Of a DNA stretch of 13,667 nt, positions 1 to 5,789 are shown one piece after another. Position numbers and translations under genes: made by a program. Within the stretch, counting starts at the first letter, position 1. Each line of letters opens with the position of its first letter. The stretch is from NCBI GenBank assembly GCA_002313925.1, contig DCAZ01000057.1, forward strand, positions 453-14,119. The letters run 5' to 3'. The notes beneath the pieces were generated by a model. It was not told the DNA's origin. It saw nothing but the letters and a program-made list of their open reading frames with translations, and searched no databases. Origin of the DNA: Gemmatimonadales bacterium UBA1120 (lineage in GTDB: Bacteria; Gemmatimonadota; Gemmatimonadetes; Longimicrobiales; Gaopeijiaceae).

Positions 1-22
1 ATCCATTCACACTTTGTTCTAT

Positions 23-655
23 TCATTCCATCAAGTCCCTCAAGCGCCGAATACCGTGAAAGTAATTCACTCTGGCAGTGCTTTCACTAGATCCGATCAT
101 TTCTCCTACTTCTCTAAAACTCATCCCCTCATCTACCCTAAATGCTATGGCGAGCCTCTGCTTCTCGGGTAACTGCTCCATCATCATCCTTGCTCGGGCA
201 GCTTCTGAAGCAATCACCGCCCTTTCATCTGGTCCTTTGGCTTCGGAGTACACCGGTCCCACCATATCTATGGACATCTCCTTTCGCCGCCCTATTCGCC
301 TTATCACACCTCGCGCTTCGTTAGCTGCTATAGTGAGGATCCACGTCCGAAAAGATGCTTCTCCCCGAAATCCTGCTATCGCTCGGAAGCCTTTAATAAA
401 AGTATCCTGGGCCACATCCTGAGCAGCACCTTCGTCACTCAATATCGAGAGCGCTACTCGATATACTGCTGCATGGTGGCGTTTGACCAAGATGTCTAAG
501 GCTGAGTCGTCCCCATCCTTACCCCGTTCTACGAGTTCCTTGTCAGCAGGAACCGCTAAGGACCGTTCATGATCATTCACCGATAATTCGCTCACGCGCC
601 GAATACCATGGAAGTAATTCACTCTCGCCGCAGCGCCTTCACTATATCCGGTCAT
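23..655 (-). CDS. ECF-type RNA polymerase sigma factor with duplicated recognition-helix segment
   Basis: Sigma-70 family, extracytoplasmic-function group: directs RNA polymerase to a specialised promoter set, acting in the cytoplasm. Region 2 spans about residues 46-120 (core-binding stretch with DVAQDTFIKGFRAI, then FRGEASFRTWILTIAANEA). Region 4 spans about 145-208 (LPEKQRLAI, then a helix-turn-helix EGMSFREVGEMIGSSES with recognition helix STARVNYFHGIRRL). Length of 210 aa is slightly long for the group. The excess is the first ~24 residues, MTGYSEGAAARVNYFHGIRR, a near copy of residues 186-204. No clear Shine-Dalgarno precedes the ATG at 655; in-frame GTG codons at 595 and 580 are alternative starts, and the latter would give a more typical 185 aa. 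It lies 76 bases after the HU gene. The family usually has an anti-sigma gene downstream, but the window ends too soon to see one. Family assignment is firm; target promoters are unknown. Confidence 0.9.
   Translation of the reverse strand: MTGYSEGAAARVNYFHGIRRVSELSVNDHERSLAVPADKELVERGKDGDDSALDILVKRHHAAVYRVALSILSDEGAAQDVAQDTFIKGFRAIAGFRGEASFRTWILTIAANEARGVIRRIGRRKEMSIDMVGPVYSEAKGPDERAVIASEAARARMMMEQLPEKQRLAIAFRVDEGMSFREVGEMIGSSESTARVNYFHGIRRLRDLME
39..100 (-). repeat. Direct repeat copy 1: 3' end of the sigma gene (region 4.2)
   Basis: Encodes the recognition helix and C-terminus of the sigma factor. Read on the minus strand from the internal ATG at 100, it matches the segment starting at ATG 655: 54 of 62 aligned bases are identical, with one 3-base gap. 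The longest exact runs are 14 bases (AGAGTGAATTACTT) and 12 bases (GGTATTCGGCGC). This copy is presumably ancestral because it sits at the normal family position. Confidence 0.85.
591..655 (-). repeat. Direct repeat copy 2: start of the sigma ORF
   Basis: Second copy of the region 4.2 segment, in the same orientation and reading frame, beginning exactly at the putative start codon. Compared with copy 1 there are eight substitutions (three synonymous: TTC/TTT, CAT/CAC, GCG/GCC) and one in-frame codon insertion. Similarity stops abruptly at the ATG and fades after about 65 bases. The duplication is seen directly; whether this copy is translated is inference. Confidence 0.85.
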
Positions 656-731
656 CGAAATTCAGATGCATCGGAGACAAGAAACGTTAAAGCTCGCTTT
701 GTGCCCCAACCAAGTTTGAGAGCGGGTCTCT

Positions 732-1031
732 TCAGTCTGCCAGTTCGTCTAGCTGTGCAACACGAGCGCGTAGATGGCTTGAAGGTTTGAACACAGGCAC
801 CGAGCGAGACGGGACCTCAACTGGGTCACCGGTACGTGGGTTTCGAGCCATCCGTGTCTTTCTTTTGCGCACCTTGAAGGTGCCAAATCCACGGATCTCA
901 ATATTATCTCCCTTGCTGAGCGCCAGCTTCACTGCGTTGAGGAAGCCGTCCACAACCATAGCAGAATCCTTTTTTGTGATCCCGGGACCGATCGCGTCGG
1001 TCACCTGCTCGACCAGGTCTGCCTTAGTCAT
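732..1031 (-). CDS. HU/IHF family DNA-bending protein
   Basis: Small basic nucleoid protein that binds as a dimer and bends DNA. The 99 residues cover the complete family fold: N-terminal helices (TKADLVEQVTDAI, about 2-40), a short beta segment with the family signature IEIRGFGTFKVRKRKTRMAR (about 44-63), the beta arm with the intercalating proline in ARNPRTG (about 62-68), and the C-terminal FKPSSHLRARV. The RNPRTG and RGFGTF motifs occur in both HU and IHF, so I do not choose between them. The ATG at 1031 is preceded by GGAGG four bases upstream (1036-1040), which fixes the start. It follows carA after 123 bases and precedes the sigma gene, same strand. A short acidic tail (QLDELAD) extends past the usual family end. 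Confidence 0.95.
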   Translation of the reverse strand: MTKADLVEQVTDAIGPGITKKDSAMVVDGFLNAVKLALSKGDNIEIRGFGTFKVRKRKTRMARNPRTGDPVEVPSRSVPVFKPSSHLRARVAQLDELAD

Positions 1032-1068
1032 GGTCCCTCCGCAGGAACGTCTCTTTTAGGGTCATCAG

Positions 1069-1090
1069 TCCCTGGCTTCTTAGCTAGGGA
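1069..1090 (-). other. Hairpin between carA and the HU gene
   Basis: Arms TCCCT (1069-1073) and AGGGA (1086-1090), then one non-Watson-Crick position, then GCT/AGC around a four-base loop. No T-run follows on the minus strand, so it is not a canonical terminator. It could lie in the HU leader, since the HU ATG is 38 bases further on. Function unknown. Confidence 0.35.
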
Positions 1091-1154
1091 GCAGAGACTG
1101 TAACAAGGCAAAATCGAGGCCGCAAGGTGATGGGAGTTGTTGTGACAGAGCGAC

Positions 1155-2267
1155 TTAACAGCCGCTCCGTTCCTCCATCAAGTTAAGAAAGGTATCGAAA
1201 AGATAACGACTGTCGTGGGGGCCTGGAGCAGCCTCCGGGTGATACTGGACTGATAGCACTGGTAAGGTTCGATGTTCTACTCCCTCAACTGTTCCATCGT
1301 AGAGATTAACATGGGTGAGCCGAAGACCGGGCGCTCCAGGTATTTCATCTCCTACACCACTCCGGACTGCGAAGCCGTGATTCTGAGAGGTGATCTCGAT
1401 TGTCTGCTGTTCAAGGAATTTTACTGGGTGATTACCGCCGTGGTGCCCGAACGGAAGCTTGAAGGTGCTCGCCCCAAATGCGCGGCAGATGAGTTGATGA
1501 CCTAAGCAGATACCAAAAACCGGTATGTCTGCTTTAGCAAGTCCCAGAATCGCAGCCTCTGCCTTCTCTACAGCTGCCGGGTCACCCGGGCCATTCGATA
1601 CAAATAGTCCGTCCGGAGGATCCGAGAGAATCTCCTCTGCCGGTGTATCAGCAGGGATCACTGTCACGCGGCAACCCCGTTCAGAAAGAAGTTTTGGAGA
1701 ATGAGCCTTTACACCAAAGTCGTACGCTACCACGTGGAAACGCTCGTCTCCGACTGCGGAAATTTCGTAGGGCTCCGAGGTTGAGACTCCACATGCCAAA
1801 TCGAGTCCTTCCATATGAGGATGGTCCTGGATTCTACCCATCACCTTCTCTGCTGGCATGTCAGCTGGCGCTATCGCTCCTCGCATGGCGCCCTGTGACC
1901 TTATATGGCGAGTGAGGGCTCGGGTATCCAAATCAGAGATACCTGTTATACCGTGACGACGAAGATATTCATCCAGCCCTTCCTGTGACCTCCACGAAGA
2001 GTGGACCCGGGACGCTTCACGGACGATGAAGCCAGCAACTTGAGGCATCGGTGATTCCCCGTCCTCTGCGTTGACTCCATAGTTTCCAATCAGAGGGTAG
2101 GTCATCGTCACGAGTTGGCCAGTGTACGACGGGTCAGTAAGAACCTCCTGATACCCACTCATGCAGGTATTGAATACTACCTCACCAAGAGCAAGCGCTT
2201 CGGCACCAAGAAGGTTGCCATCAAAGCGACGTCCATCTTCTAGAAGCAGATACGCAGTGCGGATCAG
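1155..2267 (-). CDS. carA: Carbamoyl-phosphate synthase small (glutaminase) subunit
   Basis: Hydrolyses glutamine and channels ammonia to the CarB subunit to make carbamoyl phosphate for pyrimidine and arginine synthesis; cytoplasmic. The N-terminal small-subunit domain has LLLEDG, GEVVFNTCMSGYQEVLTDPSY and DTRALTRHIRSQG. The class I amidotransferase domain has SNGPGDP, FGICLGHQL with the nucleophile Cys, FGHHGGNHPVK, QNHGFAV and QYHPEAAPGPHD with the catalytic His and Glu. Length is about 370 aa, normal for the family. The reading frame is open to a TTG at 2333, but the extra residues have no family counterpart. The sequence LIRTAYLLLEDG aligns position by position with the E. coli CarA start MIKSALLVLEDG, so I place the start at CTG 2267. 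TTG at 2306 or 2333 are alternatives. carB is not in the window. Product is certain; start is inference. Confidence 0.93.
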   Translation of the reverse strand: MIRTAYLLLEDGRRFDGNLLGAEALALGEVVFNTCMSGYQEVLTDPSYTGQLVTMTYPLIGNYGVNAEDGESPMPQVAGFIVREASRVHSSWRSQEGLDEYLRRHGITGISDLDTRALTRHIRSQGAMRGAIAPADMPAEKVMGRIQDHPHMEGLDLACGVSTSEPYEISAVGDERFHVVAYDFGVKAHSPKLLSERGCRVTVIPADTPAEEILSDPPDGLFVSNGPGDPAAVEKAEAAILGLAKADIPVFGICLGHQLICRAFGASTFKLPFGHHGGNHPVKFLEQQTIEITSQNHGFAVRSGVGDEIPGAPGLRLTHVNLYDGTVEGVEHRTLPVLSVQYHPEAAPGPHDSRYLFDTFLNLMEERSGC

Positions 2268-2305
2268 AAAACACTCACTTGTTTGCCTATGTGGTTGCTG
2301 TGCCA

Positions 2306-2333
2306 AAACTAGCGACCACCGATATCGGGTCAA
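2306..2333 (-). promoter_or_regulatory. Possible sigma-70 promoter for carA
   Basis: On the minus strand TTGACC (2328-2333) is followed after 16 bases by TAGTTT (2306-2311), which keeps the T, A and final T of a -10 box. A transcript would begin about 30 bases before the CTG at 2267. This would put the upstream TTG start inside the -35 box, consistent with the shorter CarA. Judged by eye only. Confidence 0.35.
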
Positions 2334-2409
2334 CCAAGCGATCTAGTACCCTCCCGGGTAGTCTATACCGTAGTTACGTTGAGCAATCGATATAAGTTCG
2401 AGAGTGAGC

Positions 2410-2991
2410 ATGAGCCCTGATACGATCTTTATCCACGCCGACGAATCTTGCCTAGGCAATCAGTTTCAAACCCGCGCTAACCCGGGCGGTGCAGCAGGTC
2501 TTATGGAGGCCTGGCAAGAAGGGGAGTGGCAGCGTCGGGACTACTGGATCTCCGAGTCAGACACTACGAACAACCGGATGGCTCTGCGTAGTGCAACCGA
2601 AGGGCTGCGAATGCTGAACCGGCGATGCACAGTACACTTCATCTCTGATAGCAGGTACCTCGTCGACGGTATCACGCAATGGTTACCCAGCTGGAAAACA
2701 AATAATTGGAAGCGGAAGCGCGGCACGATCCTGAATCTGGAACTATGGAAAGAGCTCGACATTGAACTTCAGGGGCACGATGTACGTCCAAAATGGGTTC
2801 GTGGTCATGATGGACACCCCGAGAATGAATATGCAAATCACTTGGCTACCAGAGCAGCAAAGGATCAAACTGAGTCGGGTGGACTTGTCGAATCAGGATT
2901 TCAGGAATGGCTCGACGGGCTGCGCGAGAAGGGCATGTACATGGACTACCTCGAATTCGAGAGCCCAAAGGCGCGTTTTGGGAAAGGTTGA
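2410..2991 (+). CDS. RNase HI-like protein with altered active site
   Basis: Resembles RNase HI along its length: HADESCLGN, PGGAAG, SDTTNNRMALRSATEGL, SDSRYLVDGITQWLPSW, WKRK, LELWKELD, and VRGHDGHPENEYANHLATRAA. RNase HI cleaves RNA in RNA-DNA hybrids using four carboxylates. Against E. coli RNase HI (from memory), Asp10 and Asp70 have counterparts (D11, D80) and His124 is kept (H133). Glu48 in NNRMEL is alanine here (A58, codon GCT), and Asp134 in ENERCDEL is asparagine (N143, codon AAT). A six-residue insertion follows LGN, and a C-terminal extension of about 40 residues has no clear motif. Hybrid or nucleic-acid binding without efficient cleavage is an inference. The only plus-strand gene in the window, divergent from carA. 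ATG at 2410 is preferred over GTG at 2404. Confidence 0.85.
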   Translation: MSPDTIFIHADESCLGNQFQTRANPGGAAGLMEAWQEGEWQRRDYWISESDTTNNRMALRSATEGLRMLNRRCTVHFISDSRYLVDGITQWLPSWKTNNWKRKRGTILNLELWKELDIELQGHDVRPKWVRGHDGHPENEYANHLATRAAKDQTESGGLVESGFQEWLDGLREKGMYMDYLEFESPKARFGKG

Positions 2992-3075
2992 ACCCAGCGG
3001 TTACGAAAGTGCTACTTGGGAGCATCCTCTCCATGCATCACAGTGGCTCCGAAAAAAACTTCCATAAACGCGAAA

Positions 3076-3108
3076 CGGCCCGGACCGTAGCAAGCTACGA
3101 CCGGGCCG
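3076..3108 (+). terminator. Strong hairpin after the RNase H-like gene
   Basis: Outer arms CGGCCCGG (3076-3083) and CCGGGCCG (3101-3108) enclose a second perfect stem, CGTAG/CTACG (3086-3090, 3095-3099), with a four-base loop. Plus-strand sequence after it is CTTCTTCTTG, a weak pyrimidine tract. It lies 85 bases past the plus-strand stop codon. Read on the minus strand it is followed by TTTCGCGTTT, so it may stop transcription from both sides. Confidence 0.65.
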
Positions 3109-3490
3109 CTTCTTCTTGAGGAATCCGGCTGCCGCTTCACGCCACGACCTCCGCTTTCCTACTGCGCTGGTGGGATCCTGACCTTTGCTTGGATCCGCCC
3201 TCGTGTGGGCGGCTAGGCCTCTCTCCCTCCAACCCTCGTGTTGTCGCGCGGTCCGCGACCGAGAGCGCCCCAGAGCTCTTCAGGGCTTTCGATGAGGGCC
3301 AGCGACCTCCCCCATCTGACTTATCGGTTTTCCAAGTTCCGATTCGCCCGTGTCACCGCTGCGCCGTCACGCTCGGTAACTCACCTTTCAGATTCATCAT
3401 AGGGATGACCAACGCCATCGTCTTTAATAAGCCGCATCTGAAACGCACGAGTGATTTAGGGACTATGAGAGGAGGACGCAAGGATCGCAC
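3109..3490. other. GC-rich, hairpin-dense intergenic block, unassigned
   Basis: No convincing gene is visible on either strand. The block holds several perfect short stems: CCGCCC/GGGCGG (3195-3200, 3207-3212), TCGCG/CGCGA (3244-3248, 3254-3258), AGAGC/GCTCT (3262-3266, 3275-3279), ATCGG/CCGAT (3323-3327, 3339-3343), and an 8-bp pair TTTCAGAT/ATCTGAAA (3386-3393, 3436-3443) enclosing GATG/CATC. Composition shifts sharply to AT-rich at about 3490. I could not match it to tmRNA, RNase P RNA, SRP RNA, 6S RNA or tRNA. It could be a non-coding RNA ending on the minus strand at the 3076-3108 hairpin, or a decayed element. Confidence 0.35.
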
Positions 3491-3545
3491 CTATAAACAA
3501 GTGTATTTTTACTAATGACGTCCTAAGTCACTGTTAAATAATCAT

Positions 3546-3687
3546 TTACCTGTGCCGTCAAATGTTTCTTCGAAGTCTATTCGGATGGACTAGTAAACAT
3601 ATGATTTAACCGACGTAACTTACCGAGTGACAACGAGTTTTGATTTAGAAATTCGTTGTTCTTAGTTCACTACACACGGCACAGTAA
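3546..3687. repeat. 142-base element with inverted ends and internal hairpins (MITE-like or structured RNA)
   Basis: Ends TTAC-C-TGTGCCGT (3546-3558) and ACGGCACAGTAA (3676-3687) pair over 12 bp with one bulged C. Inside are two further structures. One is ATGTTT/AAACAT (3562-3567, 3595-3600) enclosing AGTCTAT/ATGGACT (3574-3580, 3585-3591) with loop TCGG. The other is AGTGA-CAACGA (3626-3636) against TCGTTG (3653-3658) and TCACT (3667-3671). The whole folds as a three-way junction and is AT-rich and non-coding. The ends begin TTA and finish TAA, which would suit a TA-targeting miniature inverted-repeat element, but no transposase or second copy is in the window. The pairings are seen; the identity is inference. 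Confidence 0.45.
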
Positions 3688-3689
3688 GC

Positions 3690-3724
3690 GTAGTACACAT
3701 GGATTTTTTTGTTGTGTTAACTAC
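3690..3724 (-). terminator. Possible hairpin terminator after lipB
   Basis: On the minus strand GTAGT and ACACA (with TA bulged between them) pair with TGTGT and ACTAC around an A-rich loop of 13 bases, starting six bases past the lipB stop. There is no T-run after it on this strand; the T-run at 3704-3710 is in the loop on the plus strand. A weak candidate only. Confidence 0.3.
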
Positions 3725-3730
3725 ATGAAT

Positions 3731-4381
3731 TTATGAAGAAAATACCTGTTTGAAGCTCTCTACCATGCATTCTTTGACCTCAGCCATACAAACGGGAGCC
3801 TGTAGCTCCCGCTCAAGCGAACTGACTCCGCAATCACGGATGCCACACGGAACAATAGTCTTGAAGAAATCAAGTTTAGTTGAAACATTGAGTGCAATAC
3901 CGTGGGATGTAATCCAACCAGAGGAGACCCGAACCCCGATAGCTCCAAGCTTACCAAGTTCTGTAAAGACACCTGTTCCACTCGGATCTCGATTCGCCTG
4001 GACCCCGAATGAACACGCGACCTTAATCAGCACACTCTCTAGGTCCCGTAGATACCGATGTAGGTCCTTTCTATCTGGCTTAAGATCCATAATAGGATAG
4101 ACGACAAGTTGTCCGGGACCGTGATATGTCACGTCACCTCCCCGCCCAACCTCAAAGAGCGCAATTCCTCTCTTCTCGAGTTCGCCCGCATCAAGTAGCA
4201 CATGCGCATAATCAGAGCTTGAGCCGAGCGTAATGACGTGCGGATGCTCAAGAAGCAAGATCGTGTCGGGTATAGTCGCTTCTCGCCTCTCGCGGATGAG
4301 GTGAGCCTGTAGCTCTAACGCCTCCGAATACTCTATGGTACCTAGCTCGCGAACAGCAAGAGACCTGTGTGGGGAGTTCAT
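3731..4381 (-). CDS. lipB: Octanoyl-ACP:protein octanoyltransferase
   Basis: Transfers octanoate from acyl carrier protein to the lysine of lipoyl domains, the first step of lipoate assembly before LipA inserts sulfur. At 216 aa it is a full-length family member. Signatures in order: EHPHVITLG (45-53), the core VGRGGDVTYHGPGQLVVYPI (78-97), GKLGAIGVRV with the catalytic Lys144, TSHGIALNV with His160, and IVPCGIRD with the catalytic Cys179. Its ATG overlaps the E2 stop codon as ATGA, so it is the last gene of the dehydrogenase series and probably translationally coupled. The likely recipient is the single lipoyl domain of the upstream E2. lipA is not in the window. Confidence 0.96.
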   Translation of the reverse strand: MNSPHRSLAVRELGTIEYSEALELQAHLIRERREATIPDTILLLEHPHVITLGSSSDYAHVLLDAGELEKRGIALFEVGRGGDVTYHGPGQLVVYPIMDLKPDRKDLHRYLRDLESVLIKVACSFGVQANRDPSGTGVFTELGKLGAIGVRVSSGWITSHGIALNVSTKLDFFKTIVPCGIRDCGVSSLERELQAPVCMAEVKECMVESFKQVFSS

Positions 4382-5739
4382 GCGTCTTCGGGAAAGCTCT
4401 CCAGCATCTCCTTAAGAGCTGAAAGAAATCTGGCAGCATCCGCCCCATCAACTATCCGGTGATCGTAGCCAAGAGAGAAAAGTGATCGCTTGCGGATGGC
4501 TATGACGTCTGTCTCAGTTTGCTGGTCCGTCACCACAGCCACACGTTTCTCAATAGAACCTATTCCTAGGATCGCTGAAGTTCCCTTAGGAATCACCGGT
4601 AAGCCGACCACCGTTCCCAGGACACCCGGATTCGTGATCGTAAACGTGGCTCCCTGAATTTCGTCCGGCATGAGTTTCCGTGCCCTCGCACGTCCCGCTA
4701 GATCCACGATCTTGTTCCCAATGCCGATGAGACCAAGATGATCCGCATCATGGACTACGGGAACGATGAGGCCCGGATTCAAATCTACTGCCATACCTAG
4801 ATTCACATTCCCTCTGTAGATGATGTTATTCCCCGATACAACTGAGTTCACCATAGGGAAGTCTCGGAGTACACGTGATACGGCCCACGCTACGAAAGCC
4901 GTATAGCTCACTCGAGCATTTTGTGCCTCCCACCGACTGCGACTTAAGGTTCGAATCCGATCGATTATTGAAAAATCAATCTCGATAAAAGAATGCACAT
5001 GAGGAGCTATGCGTTTCGCGACCACCATATGCTCTGCAGTGAGCCGCCGCATCTTATCCATGCCTTCAACCTGATCAGCTGGTCGCACCTGATACTCTGG
5101 ATGTTGTACTTCTTTGTAGAAGGAATCCCACAAACTTGATGGCTCTGATTGAATCGGGATGCCGTCTCTAGCACGCGCCGCAGAAATTGTGGGGGGGTCT
5201 TCTGCCTCCGTGGCACCAGAAGATTCCATAAACGCCACGATGTCCTGCTTGGTCACCCTTCCTGCATGCCCACTGCCTACGATGTTGGCAAGATCAATCC
5301 CATGTTCCGCTGCGATCTTGCGCACGACCGGGGTAGAGCGTGTCCGTAACCGCTCTTCCGCACTCTGGTTCACATCTAAGGTCTGAGTCGCTACCAGAGC
5401 TGGTTCTACTAAATCTGGCAGCTCGATTATTTTCTTAGACCCACTCGGCAAATCTGGCTCTAAAGTTTTGTCCGGTGTTGTATCGACTAACGCTATCCCT
5501 TCTGGATCAATCAAAGCCACAACCGTACCGACCTCGACCGTCTCTCCTTCTTCAACCACTACCTCGACCAGTATGCCCGCCGAGGGTGCCGGGATCTCCG
5601 CATCCACTTTATCAGTGGAAATCTCCAAGATTGGCTCATCACGCTCGACTGTATCACCAACCTGCTTCAGCCATTTAGAGACAGTCCCTTCGGCGATCGA
5701 CTCACCCATCTGAGGCATAGGAACTTCTATGCGAGCCAC
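4378..5739 (-). CDS. 2-oxoacid dehydrogenase complex, E2 (dihydrolipoyl acyltransferase)
   Basis: Core of a pyruvate or branched-chain 2-oxoacid dehydrogenase complex: takes the acyl group from E1 on its lipoyl arm and transfers it to CoA. A single lipoyl domain lies at residues 1-78, with the lipoylated Lys44 in EISTDKVDAEI. A linker follows, then a peripheral-subunit-binding domain at about 134-171 (STPVVRKIAAEHGIDL to GRVTKQDI), a second linker, and the catalytic domain from about 225 to the end. The active site is GYDHRIVDG with His427 and Asp431. Length of 453 aa is normal. The start is GTG at 5739, with GGAG nine bases upstream; the next ATG (M8) would remove the first strand of the lipoyl domain. 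It follows E1 beta after 50 bases and overlaps lipB by 4. Substrate is not settled by sequence alone. Confidence 0.95.
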   Translation of the reverse strand: MARIEVPMPQMGESIAEGTVSKWLKQVGDTVERDEPILEISTDKVDAEIPAPSAGILVEVVVEEGETVEVGTVVALIDPEGIALVDTTPDKTLEPDLPSGSKKIIELPDLVEPALVATQTLDVNQSAEERLRTRSTPVVRKIAAEHGIDLANIVGSGHAGRVTKQDIVAFMESSGATEAEDPPTISAARARDGIPIQSEPSSLWDSFYKEVQHPEYQVRPADQVEGMDKMRRLTAEHMVVAKRIAPHVHSFIEIDFSIIDRIRTLSRSRWEAQNARVSYTAFVAWAVSRVLRDFPMVNSVVSGNNIIYRGNVNLGMAVDLNPGLIVPVVHDADHLGLIGIGNKIVDLAGRARARKLMPDEIQGATFTITNPGVLGTVVGLPVIPKGTSAILGIGSIEKRVAVVTDQQTETDVIAIRKRSLFSLGYDHRIVDGADAARFLSALKEMLESFPEDA

Positions 5740-5789
5740 GCTAGGTTACTCCAGTATGGAGGGGATGTAAGCGAAACTTCGCGGCATGC

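Noticed and set aside
1..22. Possible start of an anti-sigma gene downstream of the sigma factor
   Set aside because: Only 22 bases remain before the window edge. A GTG and an ATG are present on the minus strand, but nothing can be supported.
608..1059. Plus-strand open frames opposite the HU and sigma genes
   Set aside because: They are antisense shadows of well-supported minus-strand genes, without ribosome sites or recognisable domains.
3486..3490. Minus-strand GTGCG at the left edge of the AT-rich block, resembling a group II intron 5' end
   Set aside because: Five bases are too little. I found no domain V hairpin with AGC and GAAA-type loop downstream and no reverse transcriptase or maturase frame.
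3189..3515. Plus-strand open frame of 108 codons in the convergent intergenic region
   Set aside because: It starts at TTG with no Shine-Dalgarno, crosses the GC-to-AT composition boundary, and shows no recognisable motif or gene-like composition.
3061..3730. Known housekeeping RNA (tmRNA, RNase P RNA, SRP RNA, 6S) or tRNA in the long gap
   Set aside because: Reading both strands I found no T-arm GTTCRAN, no GAGGAAAGTCC-type RNase P core and no CGGAAGGAAGC SRP core. A CGGCTTAT near 3430 on the minus strand resembles part of RNase P but has no matching 5' core.
5771..5782. Short palindrome GCGAA-AC-TTCGC between the E1 beta and E2 genes
   Set aside because: The hairpin would have only four usable pairs and no following T-run; too small to call a terminator or operator.
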